Assembly: GCA_965226155.1 (NCBI GenBank)
Contig: OZ245331.1
Span: 310,001-374,000 of the forward strand
DNA: 64,000 bases
Reading direction: 5' to 3'
From: G965226155 sp965226155
Lineage (GTDB): Bacteria; Pseudomonadota; Gammaproteobacteria; Eutrophobiales; Eutrophobiaceae
Shown here: one piece after another, positions 1 to 9,700 of the stretch
Layout: each line of letters begins with the position of its first letter
Numbering within the stretch: the first letter of the stretch is position 1
The notes under the pieces: generated by a model
What the model saw: the letters and a program-made list of their open reading frames with translations, nothing else
Told to the model about the DNA's origin: nothing
The model's database searches: none
Position numbers and translations under genes: made by a program

Positions 1-312
1 AAATTTTATTTTTTTATGCAGATTAATTATCCGAATGTGCTCGATGCCTGGCACGGATATCAGAATGATCTTATCTCTTCGACCGAATTCAAATCTATTG
101 CAACTGCATTTGCAAATAATCAGCTGCCGCCGCAAGATACGGCATTAGGTGGATATATTGGTCTGCACGGCATCGGTGACATTACAGCCGAGAAACTTGA
201 TATTCATAGCAAATATAATTGGACGGAAGGTTGCGTCGCCCTGAAAAATGAAGAGATTAGTGAATTACGAAATTACATTACTATCGGAACCCAGATATTA
301 ATCAAGGAATAA
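1..312 (+). CDS. L,D-transpeptidase (YkuD family), C-terminal part, 5' end outside window
   Basis: The frame is open back to the first base of the window, so the ATG at 16 is probably internal and the gene starts upstream. The visible part carries the YkuD catalytic signature: a GGYIGLHG stretch with the conserved His, then NWTEGC with the nucleophilic Cys, ending in a typical GTQILI strand. The family cross-links peptidoglycan (3-3 links) or attaches proteins to it in the periplasm; some YafK-like members have amidase activity instead. No signal peptide can be judged because the start is missing. It lies 23 bases before the VWA-FHA gene on the same strand, but nothing shown links their functions. 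Confidence 0.75.
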   Translation, partial: KFYFFMQINYPNVLDAWHGYQNDLISSTEFKSIATAFANNQLPPQDTALGGYIGLHGIGDITAEKLDIHSKYNWTEGCVALKNEEISELRNYITIGTQILIKE

Positions 313-335
313 GGTTCTTAGATTAAAAACTATAC

Positions 336-1844
336 ATGAAAACAAGATCATTATTACTTTACAGGACTGTGGCATATTTGCTTCTGCTGTATCATCAACC
401 TGGTCAAACATGGGAGACACTAACAAAAGATATTGACTTGAATTGTGAGCAACATGTATCACTGACCCTACAGTGTGACTACAGATTATTATCCTCTAAC
501 CAGCAAAGCGCGATCCACGTAAAAGCAGGAGACATCCCACTCAACATCACCAGCAACAACATCTATCCAATGGCCGGATCTGTTACAGCCATACTGTTCC
601 TTGTCGACACCAGCGATCCGGGACGACAAAATGTCCTAAATAAGAATTACAAGCAAATTGTGCAAATTGTCGATCTAGTAGAAAGCCACCATATACTGGG
701 ACTAGCCAGTTTTGACAAAGATCTAATAGTACAGGTGCCACTAGGTGATCCACATTCCCGCGTAGTTGAATCTGCAGAGACGCTACAAGCCAGTGGTCTA
801 ACAACGGAATTATATCGAAATGTTATTGTTGCTGTACAAATCCTGTCGCGTTATGAAGCAGACAGAAAGGCAATCTTTCTGTTTTCCGATGGGCAGGCGG
901 AAGACAAGGCATATTTTCACCAGGATGTAATTAATGTAGCCCGCAGCAACAATGTAATAATCAATTCATTCGGATTTGCACGGACAATAGCCTTGTCAGT
1001 AGCACTACAAAGCTTGAGACGACTCAGCGAAGAAACAGGTGGCAGTTATTATGAAGCAGATCCTGATTTTGAGCTTAATAGATCTATCTTATCTTCTACA
1101 TTGAACAAGACTGATAATGGCGGACGGTTTACCACTGATCTGAGTACAGTGGATCTACCCGCAGACGAAAACCAAGAGGTGTTGCTCAACTTTGCAATCG
1201 ATAATGGCGACCTTTTCATTAAGGTGCCAATTTCCTTGCCTAAGAAGAGCCAAAGGCAAGTGCAAACTACCCAGGGCGACATAACGAGTATTCCTACCGT
1301 GCCCACCCAAACTCGAGTTGGTCAAATCACACCGATAATCAATGACCCTGAAGGTCTGGATAAATGGCTATGGTATGGAGTCCCCTTATCTTTACTCGTG
1401 CTGATTATCCTAGTATTGATCTCATTGTTTCTACTTACTAGAAAACAATTATCTAAGGAAAATACCGTATTACCCCAAAAAGATCAGGTTAAACCCTATG
1501 CATATTTGATCACACAAGATGAAAAGGCCCATCGATATCCAATTACCAATACAATCTGGCGTATTGGTCGCAGTCTTGACAACGAAATGACCATAAGTGA
1601 CAGTTCGATGTCACGCCGTCATGCTGAAATACACAGATACAACAATGGAAAGTTCGTGTTATTTGATCTTGGCTCAACGAACGGGGTATATGTAAATAAC
1701 AAAAAGATAGAAAAAAAGAAAATCAAGGAAGGAGACATAATCGAAATTGGTGATGTCTTTTTTAGATTCACCCAGAATCCATCGGACTTTTTGCTAGAAG
1801 AAGAAACTGCCATGTTAAAGACAAAGGCACCGTACTCCCATTAG
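336..1844 (+). CDS. VWA domain - transmembrane - FHA domain protein
   Basis: This 502-residue protein has a hydrophobic N-terminus (about residues 5-25, signal peptide or anchor), a von Willebrand factor A domain at about 85-255, one membrane helix at about 354-377, and a C-terminal FHA domain at about 408-478 with the IGRS, SRRHAEI and GSTNGVYVN motifs. The topology implies a periplasmic VWA domain and a cytoplasmic FHA domain that would bind phosphothreonine. The metal-binding MIDAS motif is degenerate: D91-T-S-D-P instead of DxSxS, although a later Asp (about D185, in FSDGQ) is present. The pairing suggests a sensor or scaffold linking an envelope interaction to phospho-signalling, which is inference. 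No kinase is visible nearby. It converges on tilS with 8 bases between stop codons. Confidence 0.75.
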   Translation: MKTRSLLLYRTVAYLLLLYHQPGQTWETLTKDIDLNCEQHVSLTLQCDYRLLSSNQQSAIHVKAGDIPLNITSNNIYPMAGSVTAILFLVDTSDPGRQNVLNKNYKQIVQIVDLVESHHILGLASFDKDLIVQVPLGDPHSRVVESAETLQASGLTTELYRNVIVAVQILSRYEADRKAIFLFSDGQAEDKAYFHQDVINVARSNNVIINSFGFARTIALSVALQSLRRLSEETGGSYYEADPDFELNRSILSSTLNKTDNGGRFTTDLSTVDLPADENQEVLLNFAIDNGDLFIKVPISLPKKSQRQVQTTQGDITSIPTVPTQTRVGQITPIINDPEGLDKWLWYGVPLSLLVLIILVLISLFLLTRKQLSKENTVLPQKDQVKPYAYLITQDEKAHRYPITNTIWRIGRSLDNEMTISDSSMSRRHAEIHRYNNGKFVLFDLGSTNGVYVNNKKIEKKKIKEGDIIEIGDVFFRFTQNPSDFLLEEETAMLKTKAPYSH

Positions 1845-1852
1845 TACACTAA

Positions 1853-3208
1853 TTAATTTACATTAATCCCGAGATTGACACTGTCTGATTCCGTCCAGAC
1901 AACCAGCCATGATTCTTCGCCATTTACTGCTCTGAAATCATCATCTATACATACACCAGCAACTTCAACCAGATTATTGTCAATATATATCAGTGGAACA
2001 TAATCCCGGTACCACGGTGCAATTCCATACTCCTGAAATAATTTGTTCAATGAATGATGATGTCCTGCGTGCATAATCATCTCACTTTTGGATCGAAATC
2101 GAATACTAACTACCTTATCCCTACATTTTGCCGTTTTGAATCCGTTCCCTTTAGTTTTCAAGGCCTTTAACTCCCCCATTGGTAGTGAGCAAATCTGCTG
2201 TAGATCCCAAGAGATACCCTTCTGCTTATCTGTGATATCAGGCAAAGGTATAGAGGCAAACATAAGATTACGATAACGCCTCACTTCTGTCCCTTGCCAA
2301 CTGACGCAAGGACTAGCGTCTTCCCTCGCATCTACGATATCAATAAAGATTCGGGACAGGTGTTTTTCTGCCGGTAACGTTAATCCCTTGTGCTTCAGCC
2401 AGTACCGAATTGTATTAGCCATTCGTGGCTTTGATAATCGCACTAATGATTTAATATCCAGACATCCGGATGGCTCATGAATAATGTCAGTCATATCACG
2501 CACGGCTAAGTCATTTAACAATTCAGACGCTTGCGCCTGATGACCTACTGCACGTGAGATTGTTTCTATAATGCTCGGCCAACGACTCTTAATAGTCGGC
2601 AAAATATTGTTTCTCAGAAAATTACGATCGAATTTATTATCCTGATTGCTTTCATCTTCAATCCAAAGCAGATGAAAATGCCTTGCATATACCTCAAGCT
2701 GGCTACGATTAAAACTAAGAAATGGGCGATAATGCCACCCCTTGCCGAACCTAGTTTGTGCAGGCATAGCTGATAATCCAGCTGGACCCGCCCCCCTAAA
2801 TAGCTGTAATAATAATGTCTCAACGACATCGTCTTTATGATGGGCAGTATAAAGTACGTCTTCGTCGCTGATTGTTTCCCGAAATGCATCATAACGCATG
2901 GTTCTTGCCCAAGCTTCAGGGCTCTCACCTTTTGGTGCAGTAGCATCTAGTTCAATCAGCTGCAATTGAACATTCATATGGTTGCAAACTGACTGACAGT
3001 GCTCTGCCCACTCTTTTGCTTTTTCACTTAAGCCATGATTTATGTGAATTGCAGTTAGGTTAATGTTGTGTTCCCGTGTGACAGAATCTAAAACATGTAG
3101 CAACACATGCGAATCCATACCACCACTATATCCAACCCAAAGGTTTTGGCTATTTGAAGGAATGCTGATTGAGGCCAGCAAATTATTAATTGAATGATTA
3201 GGAACCAA
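1853..3208 (-). CDS. tilS: tRNA(Ile)-lysidine synthase TilS
   Basis: TilS uses ATP and lysine to convert C34 of the CAU-anticodon tRNA-Ile to lysidine, changing both amino-acid identity and codon reading to AUA. The PP-loop ATPase motif SGGMDS is at about residues 28-33, followed by the N-type ATPase core with the AHHKDD motif. The TilS substrate-binding and C-terminal domains follow; 451 residues is normal for gammaproteobacteria. The start is a TTG, since the next Met lies inside the PP-loop. It is the last gene of the long minus-strand block, about 50 bases after accA. In E. coli accA and tilS are separated by other genes; here they are adjacent. Confidence 0.95.
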   Translation of the reverse strand: MVPNHSINNLLASISIPSNSQNLWVGYSGGMDSHVLLHVLDSVTREHNINLTAIHINHGLSEKAKEWAEHCQSVCNHMNVQLQLIELDATAPKGESPEAWARTMRYDAFRETISDEDVLYTAHHKDDVVETLLLQLFRGAGPAGLSAMPAQTRFGKGWHYRPFLSFNRSQLEVYARHFHLLWIEDESNQDNKFDRNFLRNNILPTIKSRWPSIIETISRAVGHQAQASELLNDLAVRDMTDIIHEPSGCLDIKSLVRLSKPRMANTIRYWLKHKGLTLPAEKHLSRIFIDIVDAREDASPCVSWQGTEVRRYRNLMFASIPLPDITDKQKGISWDLQQICSLPMGELKALKTKGNGFKTAKCRDKVVSIRFRSKSEMIMHAGHHHSLNKLFQEYGIAPWYRDYVPLIYIDNNLVEVAGVCIDDDFRAVNGEESWLVVWTESDSVNLGINVN

Positions 3209-3257
3209 GAACTGTTAACCTGATTGATAGAGAAAATATTCAGGTTTTCTGAATAAG

Positions 3258-4214
3258 TTACTGTTCGATTTTGAAAGTTCCATATGATCGGAATTTTTTC
3301 ACACGGTTTGATACCATTTCATCTGGTTCTAGTGATTGCAAATTAGCAATCTCATTTAACAGATTCTTTTTCAAGGATGTAGAAATTTCATCAAAATCCC
3401 TGTGAGCACCTCCTAATGGTTCTTCGATAATTTTATCAATTAATCCGTGTTCCAATAAACGTTGTGCCGTGATACCCATTGCCTCGGCAGCCTCTTTAGC
3501 CTTGTCTGCACTCTTCCAGAGTATAGATGCACAACCTTCCGGCGAGATGACCGAATACGTACTGTACTGAAGCATTAAAATGCAATCTGAAACGCCAATA
3601 GCGAGCGCACCACCAGATCCACCTTCACCAATAACCGTTGATATGATTGGTGTCTTGAGGCCTGACATCAGACGTAGATTACTTGCGATTGCCTCACTCT
3701 GACCTCTCTCCTCAGCTCCGACACCTGGGTAAGCACCTGGTGTATCGATAAAGGTCAACACAGGAAGCTTAAATCGCTCGGCCATTTCCATAATTCGCTT
3801 GGCTTTGCGGTAACCTTCCGGACGTGGCATGCCATAATTTCTATAAATACGCGCTTGCGTATCACGGCCTTTTTGATGCCCTATTATCACCACTGGCTGT
3901 CCGTCGATTCTGGCGATCCCGGTAATTATCGCAGGGTCATCAGCAAAACTCCTGTCACCGTGCAGTTCGTTGTAATCAGTGAATATTCGATCAATATAAT
4001 CCTGGGTATAGGGACGCTGAGGATGTCTGGCAACCATGGATATCTGCCAGGGTGTTAACGAAGAAAAAATTGAATCTGTAAGCTCATTGCTACGCTTCTG
4101 TAACCGAGTTATTTCGCTGCTAATATTCATATCAGAATCATTTTCGATATAACGCAATTCTTCTATCTTGCCTTGCAATTCTGCAATAGGTTGTTCAAAT
4201 TCTAAAAAGTTCAT
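3258..4214 (-). CDS. accA: Acetyl-CoA carboxylase carboxyltransferase subunit alpha
   Basis: AccA pairs with AccD to transfer the carboxyl group from carboxybiotin to acetyl-CoA, giving malonyl-CoA, the first committed step of fatty-acid synthesis. The protein has 318 residues, standard for AccA. Recognisable family stretches include the N-terminal FLEFEQPIAEL, GDRSFADDPAI, GRDTQ, FIDTPGAYPGVGAEERGQSEAI and IGEGGSGGALAIG oxyanion/CoA-binding regions. It follows dnaE by 35 bases in the same direction, as in E. coli, and precedes tilS. Confidence 0.97.
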   Translation of the reverse strand: MNFLEFEQPIAELQGKIEELRYIENDSDMNISSEITRLQKRSNELTDSIFSSLTPWQISMVARHPQRPYTQDYIDRIFTDYNELHGDRSFADDPAIITGIARIDGQPVVIIGHQKGRDTQARIYRNYGMPRPEGYRKAKRIMEMAERFKLPVLTFIDTPGAYPGVGAEERGQSEAIASNLRLMSGLKTPIISTVIGEGGSGGALAIGVSDCILMLQYSTYSVISPEGCASILWKSADKAKEAAEAMGITAQRLLEHGLIDKIIEEPLGGAHRDFDEISTSLKKNLLNEIANLQSLEPDEMVSNRVKKFRSYGTFKIEQ

Positions 4215-4249
4215 TTTAATAAACAGTTAATCAGTTTCTAATATGTAAT

Positions 4250-7200
4250 TTAATAATTGCTAAAATTCCTATTGAAATCTTTATATTCGATATTTATGTG
4301 ATCTGACCCCAGCAGTCCAGTTAGTTCTTCAATAAGTTTATCATTCACCTCAACTTGCCATCCTTCTCCAAGCTGTAGGGAACCCAGGGCATTGCCGTTA
4401 TTATACTGGATATTGACAGTATTTTTCCCATTTGTGTGCTCTTTCAAAACATTTTGAACTGAGTTTAGTAATCCATTCTGCATAATTGACTTATCAATTC
4501 TCAATATCAGTCTACTGCACATGGAGCGAATGCCAGCAAGATCAAATATTCTATTTGCCTTAATTGAATAACCACTTGAGTAATATTCATCCTGCACAGC
4601 CTCACCAAATATGATAACAAGCGTATCCTTTTGTAATATTGATCTATATTGTTGATATACATCCGAATAGACGTTTACATGTGCTCGAGTTGTGCGATCA
4701 TCGATTCTAATTTCTGCCATGCGACCTCTCCTACCAGACCTCGTACGGATATTTTCAATATAGCCAGCCACCCGTACATTTCCAAGACTAATAGAGTTAA
4801 GCTGTGTGGTAATAATCGAACTAAGTTCATTTTCATACAGACCGATGGGATGACCACGTAAATAAAATCCAAGCGTATCCTTTTCACCCCGAAGCCTCTG
4901 TTCGTCATCCCACTCTCTCGCTTCGATAAATTCTTCCTCTCTATTTGTATCAGATTTATCTCTAGAAGAATTAGCCCCAAGACCAAACATATCATCCTGT
5001 CCAGTATTGGTGTTTGCATTTAACTGCTCTGAAAAGCGCATAGCCCTTGGCAGGCTTGCAATCATTACACTCCTATTTGGTCCAAGATCATCCGCAGCAC
5101 CGGATTTTATCAGCGCCTCAAGAACCCTTTTATTAACTTTTTTTGAATCGAGACGACGGCATAAATCAAATAAATCTTTATACATGCCATTGGTATTTCT
5201 TTCATTAACGATATGCTCAATAGCCGCTAACCCAATACCTTTTATAGCTCCCAATCCAAATTGGACCGTTTTACTGTCTTTAACAGTAAATTTATATTCA
5301 CTATTGTTGACAGCAGGAGCATCTAGCCGGATATTCATCCTCTTTACTTCCTCACGCAAGCTAACAATCTTATCGGTGTTATCCATATCTGAAGAGAGGA
5401 CTGACGCCATGAATGCGGCAGGATATTTCGCTTTTAACCAAGCGGTTTGGTAAGCCAAGAGAGCGTATGCCGCTGAATGGGATTTATTGAAACCGTATCC
5501 CGCAAATTTTTCCATAAGATCAAAGATCCCGGTTGCCACTTTTTTACTGATATTTCTCGCAACAGCACCGTCAACAAATATGTTCCGTTGCTCTGCCATT
5601 TCCTCTGGCTTCTTTTTACCCATGGCGCGCCTCAGTAAATCTGCTGAGCCAAGAGAATAACCAGCTAATTCCTGTGCGATCTGCATCACCTGTTCTTGAT
5701 AGAGGATAACACCATAGGTGGGTTTCAGGATTTCTTCGAGCGAGGGGTGTGGGTAATTGACCATTGCCTTTCCATGTTTTCTTTCGATAAAACTATCAAC
5801 CATCCCTGACTGCAATGGACCAGGTCTAAACAGAGCTACTAGAGCAATTAGATCATCAAACTTGTCTGGATGCAGCTGCTTAATCAATTTTTTAATGCCA
5901 TCAGATTCAAGCTGAAAAACCGCTGTTGTATCCATGCGTTGGATCAGATGAAAGGTTTCTTTATCCTCCAGCGGTATATTAAGTATATTAATTTCCTGAT
6001 CGGTAGGCAGAATAGTATTGATATCCTTTACCGCCCAATCGATGATGGTCAAAGTCCTCAAACCAAGAAAGTCGAATTTAATCAGACCCATCGCTTCAAC
6101 ATCTCCCATATCAAACTGGGTAGATGTCACAGTAGTACCTTGTTCACAGTAAAGTGGCATGTACTCAGTCAATGGCTTGGGTGCAATAACTATGCCTCCT
6201 GCATGTTTTCCAGCATTTCGCGAAATACCTTCCAACCTCTTCGCCAGATCAATGATCTCTTTCACATCCTCTTCATTATCGTAGCGCTGCTTTAGTAATT
6301 CTTCTTCCTTTAAAGCAATATCTAGAGTCATATTAAGATCAAATGGAATTAACTTCGCAATCTGATCAACGAACCCATATGGATGGTTCAATACTCGCCC
6401 GACATCTCGTATCACTGCTTTGGCTGCCATCCGTCCAAATGTAATAATCTGTGACACATGATCATGACCATATTGTTGTGCGACATACTCAATCACCCTA
6501 TCTCTTTTTTCCATGCAGAAATCAATATCAAAATCAGGTAACGATACTCGCTCAGGATTAAGAAAACGTTCAAACAACAAATTAAACTCAATAGGATCGA
6601 GCTCTGTTATCCCAAGCACGTATGCAACAAGTGAGCCTGCACCAGATCCCCTACCTGGGCCAACTGGGATTTCATTTTGTTTCGCCCAACGAATAAAATC
6701 TGCAACAATCAGGAAATAACCCGAATAGCCCATCTCAATAATGACATTCAGTTCATGGTCTAGACGCGAACGGTAGTATTCCTTGTCTCGAATGAGCCTT
6801 GACTCTGATAACTTCATTATCCTTTCGAAACCTACTTCTGATTGGCTCTTCAGCCATGAATCCTGATCATGTTCTTGTGGCACAGGGAAATCTGGCAGAA
6901 AATAATCGCCGAAATCAAACTTAAGGTTACATCTTTTGGCGATAAGAACCGTATTTTCGATCGCTTCAGGAATGTCACTGAAGAGCTCATGCATCTCGGC
7001 GGGTGATTTTAAGTACTGTTGATCAGAATAGTCTATAGGTCTACGCGGGTCCGCGATCCTGTATCCCTGTTGAATACAAACCCGGGCCTCATGTGCATCA
7101 AAATCACTTTTGCTTAGGAATCTAACATCATTCGTTGCAACCACAGGCACATTGTATGATTGTGCCATCTTTATAGCTTCATCAATGTATATATCTTCAT

Positions 7201-7726
7201 CTTGGCGTCCTGTTCGTTGTAACTCCAGATAAAACCTATCAGGGAAGAGTGCGCGCAAATCATCTAAAGCATGTCTAGCTTGGTCTGTGTTTCGTGCGAT
7301 AATTGCCTTGCCGATGTTACCCCCACGGGCACTGGACAAGGCAATGAGTCCATCAGTATTTCCAGACAACCAATTACGCTCAATATGCGGGACACCAAGG
7401 TATTGTCCATCTGTATAACTTTTGGTAATCAGACGAGTTAAACAATGGTAACCTTCCAGATTCTGGCAAAGTAGGACTATGGCAGATGGATAACGATCCC
7501 CTTCATGTTCGCGGATCTTGAGTTCTGCACCGATGATAGGTTTTATTCCATAGGACTGTGCTTGCCGGTAAAACTTTACCATTGAAAATAGATTACCCTG
7601 CTCGGTCACAGCTAATGCCGGCATAATGTTTTTAGCCGTGGCTTCCATAAGTGGACCTATCCTCAACAGGCCATCCACCAAGGAATATTCCGTATGCAAA
7701 TGGAGATGTACAAAACTGTTATGCAT
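4250..7726 (-). CDS. dnaE: DNA polymerase III subunit alpha
   Basis: DnaE is the replicative polymerase catalytic subunit. An N-terminal PHP domain begins with FVHLHLHTEYS. The C-family polymerase core contains the PDFDIDFC catalytic aspartates and the GPGRGSGAGS nucleotide-binding loop. Helix-hairpin-helix, OB-fold and tau-binding regions follow. The ATG chosen at 7726 puts MHNSFVHLHLHTEYS at the N-terminus as in other DnaE proteins and gives about 1158 residues (E. coli 1160). A TTG 42 bases upstream would add 14 residues that do not look conserved. About 185 bases without a gene separate it from rnhB; they probably hold the local promoter. Confidence 0.97.
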   Translation of the reverse strand: MHNSFVHLHLHTEYSLVDGLLRIGPLMEATAKNIMPALAVTEQGNLFSMVKFYRQAQSYGIKPIIGAELKIREHEGDRYPSAIVLLCQNLEGYHCLTRLITKSYTDGQYLGVPHIERNWLSGNTDGLIALSSARGGNIGKAIIARNTDQARHALDDLRALFPDRFYLELQRTGRQDEDIYIDEAIKMAQSYNVPVVATNDVRFLSKSDFDAHEARVCIQQGYRIADPRRPIDYSDQQYLKSPAEMHELFSDIPEAIENTVLIAKRCNLKFDFGDYFLPDFPVPQEHDQDSWLKSQSEVGFERIMKLSESRLIRDKEYYRSRLDHELNVIIEMGYSGYFLIVADFIRWAKQNEIPVGPGRGSGAGSLVAYVLGITELDPIEFNLLFERFLNPERVSLPDFDIDFCMEKRDRVIEYVAQQYGHDHVSQIITFGRMAAKAVIRDVGRVLNHPYGFVDQIAKLIPFDLNMTLDIALKEEELLKQRYDNEEDVKEIIDLAKRLEGISRNAGKHAGGIVIAPKPLTEYMPLYCEQGTTVTSTQFDMGDVEAMGLIKFDFLGLRTLTIIDWAVKDINTILPTDQEINILNIPLEDKETFHLIQRMDTTAVFQLESDGIKKLIKQLHPDKFDDLIALVALFRPGPLQSGMVDSFIERKHGKAMVNYPHPSLEEILKPTYGVILYQEQVMQIAQELAGYSLGSADLLRRAMGKKKPEEMAEQRNIFVDGAVARNISKKVATGIFDLMEKFAGYGFNKSHSAAYALLAYQTAWLKAKYPAAFMASVLSSDMDNTDKIVSLREEVKRMNIRLDAPAVNNSEYKFTVKDSKTVQFGLGAIKGIGLAAIEHIVNERNTNGMYKDLFDLCRRLDSKKVNKRVLEALIKSGAADDLGPNRSVMIASLPRAMRFSEQLNANTNTGQDDMFGLGANSSRDKSDTNREEEFIEAREWDDEQRLRGEKDTLGFYLRGHPIGLYENELSSIITTQLNSISLGNVRVAGYIENIRTRSGRRGRMAEIRIDDRTTRAHVNVYSDVYQQYRSILQKDTLVIIFGEAVQDEYYSSGYSIKANRIFDLAGIRSMCSRLILRIDKSIMQNGLLNSVQNVLKEHTNGKNTVNIQYNNGNALGSLQLGEGWQVEVNDKLIEELTGLLGSDHINIEYKDFNRNFSNY

Positions 7727-7911
7727 AATTTTCCTATAATTCAGGTAATTATTTATCCAAACCGGCAAAAAAGTGTTAGATAAATCTGCTAAAAAATGGC
7801 ACAGAATTTACTGGGTAATATCGGGATAAATTGTAATACTTTAATATCCCTTTTCACCCCTAGATATTCAGTTTAATTGTATTAAAAAATGATATCGCTA
7901 TATTCAAGACA

Positions 7912-8505
7912 TCATAACATCCGCATCACCGGTGCGTATGATCTCCGATGTATTTCACATATACCTAGATGCGCCAGGGCGCTGAGATGGTCCTTCGTAG
8001 GATATCCTTTATGCTGGGCGAACCCGTATCCGGGATAGCGACTGTCCATTTCCATCATTTCTTGATCGCGCAGGACTTTGGCGAGTATTGAGGCCGCACT
8101 AATAGACGGTACAGTTTCATCCCCTTTTACAATCGTCTCGATACTATATGCTACTTTGGGACATTGGTTTCCATCAATCACTACATGATCAGGCTTAACT
8201 TTCAAAGCTGCAACCGCTTTGGTCATAGCAAGTAGACTTGCTTGTAGGATATTGATTCGGTCTATTTCCCAATTATCGACCCGACCGATCCCCCAGCTAA
8301 TAGCATTGCTTTTTATCTGCTCTGCAAGCACCATACGTTTTGGCGCTGAGATCTTTTTTGAATCTTTTAGCTCCGAAACTGGATTATTGGGATCGAGAAT
8401 GACTGCCACAGCAACAACTGGCCCAGCTAGCGGGCCTCTTCCGGCCTCATCGACGCCGGCGATTAAACGCTGATTACTTTCAAAAGGGCCTTGGTGATTT
8501 TTCAT
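7912..8505 (-). CDS. rnhB: Ribonuclease HII
   Basis: RNase HII cleaves RNA in RNA/DNA hybrids and starts removal of single ribonucleotides from DNA. The 197-residue protein shows GVDEAGRGPLAGPVVAVAV near the N-terminus, giving the first catalytic Asp-Glu pair. VIDGNQCP and SAASILAKVLRDQEM supply the remaining active-site residues, and GYGFAQHKGYPT is typical of the C-terminal part. Its start overlaps the lpxB stop by 4 bases, so translation is likely coupled. Confidence 0.96.
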   Translation of the reverse strand: MKNHQGPFESNQRLIAGVDEAGRGPLAGPVVAVAVILDPNNPVSELKDSKKISAPKRMVLAEQIKSNAISWGIGRVDNWEIDRINILQASLLAMTKAVAALKVKPDHVVIDGNQCPKVAYSIETIVKGDETVPSISAASILAKVLRDQEMMEMDSRYPGYGFAQHKGYPTKDHLSALAHLGICEIHRRSYAPVMRML

Positions 8506-9644
8506 GAGAATTCGAAGTGAGACTGGATTAAATTTGCTGCTCGATGGCTAGCGTTCTGACGTAAACGTCGGTGTAATGATTGAAATTCTTTCCTCAATAT
8601 GTTTACGTCATTGCTGTCCTCTAACAACCGCAATAGCTCATTACCCATTGCTTCGGACTGACATGTATTTTGTAAAAACTCCGATACCAGTCTCTTTCCA
8701 GCCAATAGATTTGGTATCGCAGCAAATTCCACATTGACCATTGCTCTAATTACTCTGTAGCTGAACCAATTCATTCTGTAAGCGACAACCATAGGCAATT
8801 TATTCAGCATCGCTTCCAAGGTGATGGTGCCCGATGTTAGCAATGCCGCATCTGCAGCAGCCAATATCTCCTGGGTCTTGTTGATATAAATTTGTAATGG
8901 CAAATCTGATAACCCAAGTTTCTTTTGGTAATGAATGATAGTGCTTCTTGCATCTTCGTTTAATACACCAGCAACAAACATGAGATCGTTTCGGTTTTTA
9001 AAACACCAAGAAAGTGTCCGTAAAAAACCCGGCAGCATCATATTGATCTCTGTACGCCGACTGCCAGGCATAACTGCAATGATCTTTTTATCGGTGGACA
9101 ATTCTAGGCTATGTCGCCACTTTGGCTTATCTATTTCCAGATCTATTTGGTCCGCCAAGGGGTGACCCACGTAAGCTACAGGCACGTCTTGTTTCTGATA
9201 GAATTCCTCTTCAAAAGGGAAAAGAGTCAGAATTAAATCGACAGATTGTTTAATCTTTTTTATCCGATACTTCCGCCAGGCCCAGACTGACGGACTAACA
9301 TAATGGACCGTCTTAATTCCTGAGGCTCGTAGTACCTTCTCCAGCCCAATATTAAAATCCGGCGCATCAACTCCAATAAAAACATCTGGGGGTGATTTCT
9401 TGAAATGATCGGCAAGTTGTGATCTTATGCGAAGCAACTGGAAATATCTTCCGGCCACCTCTGTCAAACCCATCACTGCAAGGTGGTCTAACGGAAAGAG
9501 TATCTCACAACCTACTGCTTGAAGTTGGGGCCCTCCTATTCCTTCAACGGTTAGATCAGGATAGAGGTCGCGCATGCTCCTAATCAGGTCAGCAGCTAAA
9601 TAATCACCCGATGCCTCTCCCGCCACTATCCCTATACGTAACAT
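8502..9644 (-). CDS. lpxB: Lipid-A-disaccharide synthase
   Basis: LpxB is a peripheral inner-membrane GT-B glycosyltransferase. It joins UDP-2,3-diacylglucosamine and 2,3-diacylglucosamine 1-phosphate into the lipid A disaccharide. The N-terminal GEASGDYLAADLI and the GSR, HPLAD and ITLEAML segments are family hallmarks; 380 residues matches E. coli LpxB (382). It follows lpxA by 56 bases and overlaps rnhB, keeping the standard lpxD-fabZ-lpxA-lpxB-rnhB order. Confidence 0.97.
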   Translation of the reverse strand: MLRIGIVAGEASGDYLAADLIRSMRDLYPDLTVEGIGGPQLQAVGCEILFPLDHLAVMGLTEVAGRYFQLLRIRSQLADHFKKSPPDVFIGVDAPDFNIGLEKVLRASGIKTVHYVSPSVWAWRKYRIKKIKQSVDLILTLFPFEEEFYQKQDVPVAYVGHPLADQIDLEIDKPKWRHSLELSTDKKIIAVMPGSRRTEINMMLPGFLRTLSWCFKNRNDLMFVAGVLNEDARSTIIHYQKKLGLSDLPLQIYINKTQEILAAADAALLTSGTITLEAMLNKLPMVVAYRMNWFSYRVIRAMVNVEFAAIPNLLAGKRLVSEFLQNTCQSEAMGNELLRLLEDSNDVNILRKEFQSLHRRLRQNASHRAANLIQSHFEFS

Positions 9645-9700
9645 TTTCTTACACTGCGAGGAATAAAAGCCATCAAACCCATAAAAATTAATGTCAAATG

